A program made the position numbers and the translations under genes. 64,000 nt of DNA from Arenicola marina (Eukaryota; Annelida; Polychaeta; Arenicolidae), in contig OZ025263.1 of the NCBI GenBank assembly GCA_964019135.1, positions 34,512,133 to 34,576,132 of the forward strand, read 5' to 3'. The notes under the pieces were generated by a model. That model saw nothing but the letters and a program-made list of their open reading frames with translations, did not search any database and was not told where the DNA came from. This document shows positions 58,401 through 64,000 of this stretch, piece by piece (within the stretch, counting starts at the first letter, position 1; each line of letters starts with the position of its first letter).

Positions 58401-61400
58401 GTAGCGGTGACACCAGGGTAGCGGTGCCCCCAGGGTGTGGGCGGTGACACCAGGGTAGCGGTGCACCAGGGTAGCGGTGCACCAGGGTAGCGGTGACACC
58501 AGGGTAGCGGTGCACCAGGGTAGCGGTGACACCAGGTTAGCGGTGACACCAGGGTGTGGGCGGTGACACCAGGGTAGCGGTGCACCAGGGTAGCGGTGCC
58601 CCCAGGGTGTGGGCGGTGACACCAGGGTAGCGGTGCACCAGGGTAGCGGTGACACCAGGGTAGCGGTGCCCCCAGGGTGTGGGCGGTGACACCAGGGTAG
58701 CGGTGCACCAGGGTAGCGGTGACACCAGGGTAGCGGTGCCCCCAGGGTGTGGGTGGTGACACCAGGGTAGCGGTGCACCAGGGTAGCGGTGACACCAGGC
58801 TGGCGGTGACACCAGGGTAGCGGTGACACCAGGGTAGCGGTGACACCAGGGTAGCGGTGACACCAGGGTAGCGGTGCCCCCAGGGTGTGGGCGGTGACAC
58901 CAGGGTAGCGGTGCACCAGGGTAGCGGTGCACCAGGGTAGCGGTGCACCAGGGTAGCGGTGACACCAGGGTAGCGGTGCCCCCAGGGTGTGGGCGGTGAC
59001 ACCAGGGTAGCGGTGCACCAGGGTAGCGGTGACACCAGGCTGGCGGTGACACCAGGGTAGCGGTGACACCAGGGTAGCGGTGACACCAGGGTAGCGGTGA
59101 CACCAGGGTAGCGGTGCACCAGGGTAGCGGTGACACCAGGGTAGCGGTGTCACCAGGGTAGCGATGCCCCCAAGGTGTGGGCGGTGACACCAGGCTGGCG
59201 GTGACACCAGGCTGGCGGTGCACCAGGGTAGCGGTGACACCAGGCTGGCGGTGACACCAGGGTAGCGGTGCACCAGGGTAGCCGTGTCACCAGGGTAGCG
59301 GTGACACCAGGCTGGCGGTGCACCAGGGTAGCGGTGCACCAGGGTAGCGGTGACACCAGGGTAGCGGTGACACCAGGGTAGCGGTGTCACCAGGGTAGCG
59401 GTGCCCCCAGGGTGTGGGCGGTGACACCAGGGTAGCGGTGCACCAGGGTAGCGGTGCACCAGGGTAGCGGTGCACCAGGGTAGCGGTGACACCAGGGTAG
59501 CGGTGCCCCCAGGGTGTGGGCGGTGACACCAGGGTAGCGGTGCACCAGGGTAGCGGTGCACCAGGGTAGCGGTGACACCAGGGTAGCGGTGCCCCCAGGG
59601 TGTGGGTGGTGACACCAGGGTAGCGGTGCACCAGGGTAGCGGTGACACCAGGCTGGCGGTGACACCAGGGTAGCGGTGACACCAGGGTAGCGGTGACACC
59701 AGGGTAGCGGTGACACCAGGGTAGCGGTGCCCCCAGGGTGTGGGCGGTGACACCAGGGTAGCGGTGCACCAGGGTAGCGGTGCACCAGGGTAGCGGTGCA
59801 CCAGGGTAGCGGTGACACCAGGGTAGCGGTGTCACCAGGGTAGCGGTGACACCAGGGTAGCGGTGCACCAGGGTAGCGGTGCACCAGGGTAGCGGTGTCA
59901 CCAGGGTAGCGGTGCACCAGGGTAGCGGTGACACCAGGGTAGCGGTGACACCAGGGTAGCGGTGCACCAGGGTAGCGGTGCACCAGGGTAGCGGTGCACC
60001 AGGGTAGCGGTGACACCAGGGTAGCGGTGCCCCCAGGGTGTGGGCGGTGACACCAGGGTAGCGGTGCACCAGGGTAGCGGTGACACCAGGCTGGCGGTGA
60101 CACCAGGGTAGCGGTGACACCAGGGTAGCGGTGACACCAGGGTAGCGGTGACACCAGGGTAGCGGTGCACCAGGGTAGCGGTGACACCAGGGTAGCGGTG
60201 TCACCAGGGTAGCGATGCCCCCAAGGTGTGGGCGGTGACACCAGGCTGGCGGTGACACCAGGCTGGCGGTGCACCAGGGTAGCGGTGACACCAGGCTGGC
60301 GGTGACACCAGGGTAGCGGTGCACCAGGGTAGCCGTGTCACCAGGGTAGCGGTGACACCAGGCTGGCGGTGCACCAGGGTAGCGGTGACACCAGGGTAGC
60401 GGTGACACCAGGGTAGCGGTGCACCAGGGTAGCGGTGACACCAGGGTAGCGGTGACACCAGGGTAGCGGTGACACCAGGGTAGCGGTGCACCAGGGTAGC
60501 GGTGACACCAGGGTAGCGGTGACACCAGGTTAGCGGTGCACCAGGGTAGCGGTGACACCAGGGTAGCGGTGACACCAGGGTAGCGGTGACACCAGGGTAG
60601 CGGTGCACCAGGGTAGCGGTGCACCAGGGTAGCGGTGCCCCCAGGGTGTGGGCGGTGACACCAGGGTAGCGGTGCACCAGGGTAGCGGTGCACCAGGGTA
60701 GCGGTGCACCAGGGTAGCGGTGACACCAGGGTAGCGGTGCCCCCAGGGTGTGGGTGGTGTCACCAGGGTAGCGGTGCCCCCAGGGTGTGGGCGGTGACAC
60801 CAGGGTAGCGGTGCACCAGGGTGTGGGTGGTGTCACCAGGGTAGCGGTGCCCCCAGGGTGTGGGCGGTGACACCAGGGTAGCGGTGCACCAGGGTAGCCG
60901 TGTCACCAGGGTAGCGGTGACACCAGGCTGGCGGTGACACCAGGGTAGCGGTGCCCCCAGGGTGTGGGCGGTGACACCAGGGTAGCGGTGCCCCCAGGGT
61001 GTGGGCGGTGACACCAGGGTAGCGGTGACACCAGGGTAGCGGTGCCCCCAGGGTGTGGGTGGTGTCACCAGGGTAGCGGTGCCCCCAGGGTGTGGGTGGT
61101 GTCACCAGGGTAGCGGTGTCACCAGGGTAGCGGTGCACCAGGTTAGCGGTGCACCAGGGTAGCGGTGACACCAGGGTAGCGGTGCCCCCAGGGTGTGGGT
61201 GGTGTCACCAGCGTAGCGGTGCCCCCGGGGTGTGGGTGGTGACACCAGGGTAGCGGTGCCCCCAGGGTGTGGGTGGTGTCACCAGGGTAGCGGTGCACCA
61301 GGGTAGCGGTGCCCCCAGGGTGTGGGTGGTGTCACCAGGGTAGCGGTGCCCCCAGGGTGTGGGTGGTGTCACCAGGGTAGCGGTGCCCCCAGGGTGTGGG

Positions 61401-61650
61401 TGGTGTCACCAGGGTAGCGGTGACACCAGGGTGTGGGTGGTGTCACCAGGGTAGCGGTGACACCAGGGTGTGGGTGGTGACACCAGGGTAGCGGTGCCCC
61501 CAGGGTGTGGGTGGTGTCACCAGGGTAGCGGTGCCCCCAGGGTGTGGGTGGTGTCACCAGGGTAGCGGTGACACCAGGGTGTGGGTGGTGACACCAGGGT
61601 AGCGGTGCCCCCAGGGTGTGGGTGGTGACACCAGGGTAGCGGTGCCTGGC
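52440..61650. repeat. 9.2-kb satellite of 16/17-bp units with longer interruptions
   Basis: The two main units are agggtagcggtgacacc (17 bp) and agggtagcggtgcacc (16 bp), interspersed with gggtgtgggcggtgacacca blocks. They differ by one A at the centre of a palindrome: GGTGACACC against GGTGCACC. About 500 units. Minor types include gttagcgg, gctggcgg and gtagccgtgtcacc. Large blocks are duplicated: a module starting gatgcccccaaggtgtgg recurs at 55957, 59163 and 60214. Right of about 60.7 kb the gggtgtgggtggtgtcacc type dominates. Minus-strand frames reach 1,022 codons but are repeat-derived. Confidence 0.96.
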
Positions 61651-61669
61651 CTGTGGAGAGCGATACCAA

Positions 61670-61694
61670 TCCAGGTGTAATAACCCAATAATAG
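61670..61694 (-). repeat. Right arm of the inverted repeat flanking the satellite
   Basis: Exact reverse complement of 52405-52429. Similarity extends loosely a few bases outward (catcaaccac against catacaccaa). Confidence 0.85.
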
Positions 61695-62500
61695 TTGGTG
61701 TATGGGCGCGGGGTGAGGCTGGGGGGGGGTGAAGCTGGGGGGGGGGTGATCAAGGTTGAGGGGCGGTAATTATACCAATGACACCGAGCCCCTTATCACT
61801 GTTACGGGTGAGGGGACGTGCGGCCGCCACTCACCCCCCCCCCCACCCCCCAACGCCGGGACATAGGGACGGACACCTGCCCGATGCGGCCAGCCAGATG
61901 GCGGGCAAACAACAAACAAAGTCGGACTTGGCAACCGAAAGGAGCGGGACACTTATAGTCCGGAGCCCATTGTGGCATAATCAATAATCAATTAAACCAC
62001 CCCGTGAAGTAATGAACCGGCAAGGGAAGGTGCCGGCAAGCCGGGCGTGGTGTCTGGGCCAGCACCCCCCCCCCACCCTTCCCCGCCTGGGGGGTAGGTG
62101 GAAGGGAGGGAGGGACGGAGGGGCGAAGGGGGCGGGCGGGCCCGGGGGTAGCCCCCCTACAGAGAGAGGACGGGGGATAGCATCCATATTGGTAAGGCCG
62201 ATAAACCAGGCAGGGAGGGGTTATATGTACCAACAGCCACGCTCTACGCCGTACACATACATATATGGGTCCCAACCGGCCGAGACCCCCCCCCCACTCC
62301 CTCACCAACCTGACCCCCCCCCCCCCACCCCCCCACAACGCCCCGCAGAAATCTGCTTTTGGATATTAAAAATGGAAGTAACAATGAGATGCTTTGGGCG
62401 ACGGCGGCCGGTTAGGGGGGGGGCGGGTGACAGTAGGGGGTGGGGGGAGAGCCCGCGGCGTCGATTTAATGGTGGGTACTGAGACAGGGAATAAGAGAGA
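61695..62500. other. G/C homopolymer-rich spacer, no gene recognised
   Basis: Runs such as ctgggggggggtgaagctgg at about 61719-61748, and poly-C at 61836-61845 and 62312-62325. No supported coding region. Confidence 0.5.
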
Positions 62501-62735
62501 GGGATGAGGGTGGTGGGTGCCAGGGTGGGAGGGGGTGGCGTGATGGGGTATACGGGAGCGGGATGAGGTGGTGGGTGCCAGGGTGGGAGGGGGTGGCGTG
62601 ATGGGATATACGGGAGAGGGATGAGGGTGGTGGGTGCCAGGGTGGGAGGGGGTGGTGTAATGGGGTATAAAGGAGCAGGATGAGGGTGGTGGGTGGCAGG
62701 GTGGCAGGGGAGGATGTGGTGTGATGGGGTTCACT
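62501..62735. repeat. ~59-bp tandem repeat, four copies
   Basis: Units starting gggatgagggtggtgggtgc begin near 62501, 62560, 62618 and 62677. The last is partly diverged. Confidence 0.88.
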
Positions 62736-63454
62736 TTATGGATTAGCAGCGAGAGCAAGACTCAGGATTTGGGGTTTATGTTAGAGGAGGAGGAGGATAT
62801 GGGTGGGTGGAGAAGGCGGGGATGAGGCGGGGGGGTGGGGGGGGGAGGAGCCTGGAGGTACGGAAGGGGCCCCCGAGCGATTGGTACTCATTACCCCGAC
62901 TGGGGCAGGCGGTCTGGTCCCGCCTGCGCCCCCTCCTCCATAAGCCACCTCACACATACATCCAGACATACAAGCACCCCTGCCTGCCTTCCTCCCCTCC
63001 CGCGTGGCCCGTCCCCATGCCCGTCCCTCCCCGGCCAGCCGAACCCCGTTGACGGCTGACGACTGCCAATCTTTGCCAGCCACCAGTCCCATTACGACAC
63101 CCTGCACCGAGACAAGCGGCGGTAAGCGGGTGAGCGCCCCACGGTACCCCGCCCCCGGCTCCACAGCCCCCGGCCCCCTCAGCCCCCGGCCCCAGTCCCC
63201 GGCCCCCCAGCCCTCAGCCCCAGCCCCCTTGGCCCCCCAGCCCCCGGCCCCGGCCCCAGCCCGCCGTCAGCCGTCAGACACCGGGCAGCAGGCAGGAGGA
63301 AGGGAGTAGCAAACCTCCTCCCCCTTGCTCCGGCCCCTCACACCCTCAGCCAGACACCAGGCGGGAGAGAGCGCGAGAACATCCCCCCAACCCCACCGCC
63401 CGCCGTCAAACGTCGGGCCGTAGGCGCGGCCGGGGGGAGCGGGACGCGGGCCGC
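62736..63454. other. GC-rich spacer, no gene recognised
   Basis: Includes a cccccggcccc(a/t) low-complexity stretch at 63160-63262. The short Pro-rich frames follow from composition. Confidence 0.5.
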
Positions 63455-64000
63455 GGGCAGGTGACGGGCGGGTGACGGGCGGGTGACGGGCGGGTGACGG
63501 GCGGGCGACGGGCGGGTAACGGGTGGGTGACGGGCGGGTGACGGGCGGGCGACGGGCAGGTGACGGGCGGGCGACGGGCGGGTGACGGGCGGGTGACGGG
63601 CGGGTGACGGCCGGACGGGTGACGGGCGGGTGATGGGCGGGTAACGGGTGGGTGACGGGCAGGCGACGGGCGGGTGACGGGCGGGCGACGGGCGGGTGAC
63701 GGGCGGGTGACGGGCGGGCGACGGGCGGGTGACGGGCGGGTGACGGGCGGGTGACGGGCGGACGGGTGACGGGCGGGTGACGGGCGGACGGGTGACGGGC
63801 GACGGGCGGGCGACGGGCGGGTAACGGGCGGGTGACGGGCGGACGGGTGACGGGCGGGCGACGGGCGGGTGACGGGCGGACGGGTGACGGGCGGGCGGGT
63901 GACGGGCGGACGGGTGACGGGCGGACGGGTGACGGGCGGGTGACGGGCGGGCGACGGGCGGGTGACGGGCGGGCGACGGGCGGGTAACGGGCGGGTGACG
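63455..64000. repeat. 11-bp GC-rich array, truncated by the window end
   Basis: Units gacgggcgggt or gacgggcgggc, with interspersed gacgggcgga cgggt forms. About 50 copies within the window, continuing beyond it. Confidence 0.94.

Noticed and set aside
56733-59801. 1,022-codon minus-strand open frame rich in Pro/Trp/Cys/His
   Set aside because: It is the 16/17-bp satellite read in one frame. Unit types lack stop codons, and the frame moves with unit length. No unique N- or C-terminal domain.

Overview
The window is animal nuclear DNA. It has tRNA-derived SINEs with Pol III A and B boxes, a C2H2 zinc-finger exon ending in a consensus GT splice donor, TATA/CpG-rich segments, and a 200-base N gap of the kind scaffolding software inserts. 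I see no operons, bacterial genes or CRISPR. I cannot name the species; SINE-rich, CpG-rich and extremely satellite-rich sequence would fit a marine invertebrate, but that is inference. All counts and identities below are by eye.

Roughly two thirds of the 64 kb is tandem repeat: about twenty different arrays packed next to one another. From left to right they are a 23-29 bp A/T-rich minisatellite (1-10397, split by a 560-bp insertion), a GGCAGA hexamer array (11.4-13.8 kb), six CRE palindromes (13.86-14.02 kb), a 19-bp array (15.6-15.8 kb), a 54-bp array made of the 5' half of a tRNA-like SINE (20.0-22.0 kb), a 30-bp array without indels (22.2-24.5 kb), a 32-bp array carrying splice-donor consensus sequences (24.5-25.2 kb), a 22-bp array (25.7-26.3 kb), 15/19-bp and 23/24-bp arrays (30.8-33.5 kb), GGT and 31-bp arrays (34.6-35.7 kb), a 17-bp array (36.4-37.3 kb), a 43-bp array (37.4-44.4 kb), a 21-bp array with a long hairpin (44.6-45.0 kb), a second 43-bp array (45.1-45.8 kb), a 41/43-bp array (46.2-48.6 kb), a 16/17-bp array bracketed by inverted repeats (52.4-61.7 kb), a 59-bp array (62.5-62.7 kb), and an 11-bp array that runs off the window end.

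The only protein-coding exon I can defend is on the minus strand at 17359-17967. It is the N-terminal part of a C2H2 zinc-finger protein, with a good Kozak context, a short uORF, a CpG-rich upstream region and a clean phase-0 splice donor. Its remaining exons are not recognisable here. Two perfect TATAAATA boxes (10889 and 28878, plus strand) are promoter candidates; the second sits at the edge of a 2.5-kb GC-rich block and about 150 bp before the assembly gap.

The very long open frames (up to about 1,000 codons) all lie inside satellites whose units lack stop codons, and I do not call them genes. The observations most worth following are the A-box satellite grown from a SINE, the 9.2-kb satellite framed by a perfect 25-bp inverted repeat, the regularly spaced CRE cluster, the splice-donor array, and the 44.6-kb hairpin.
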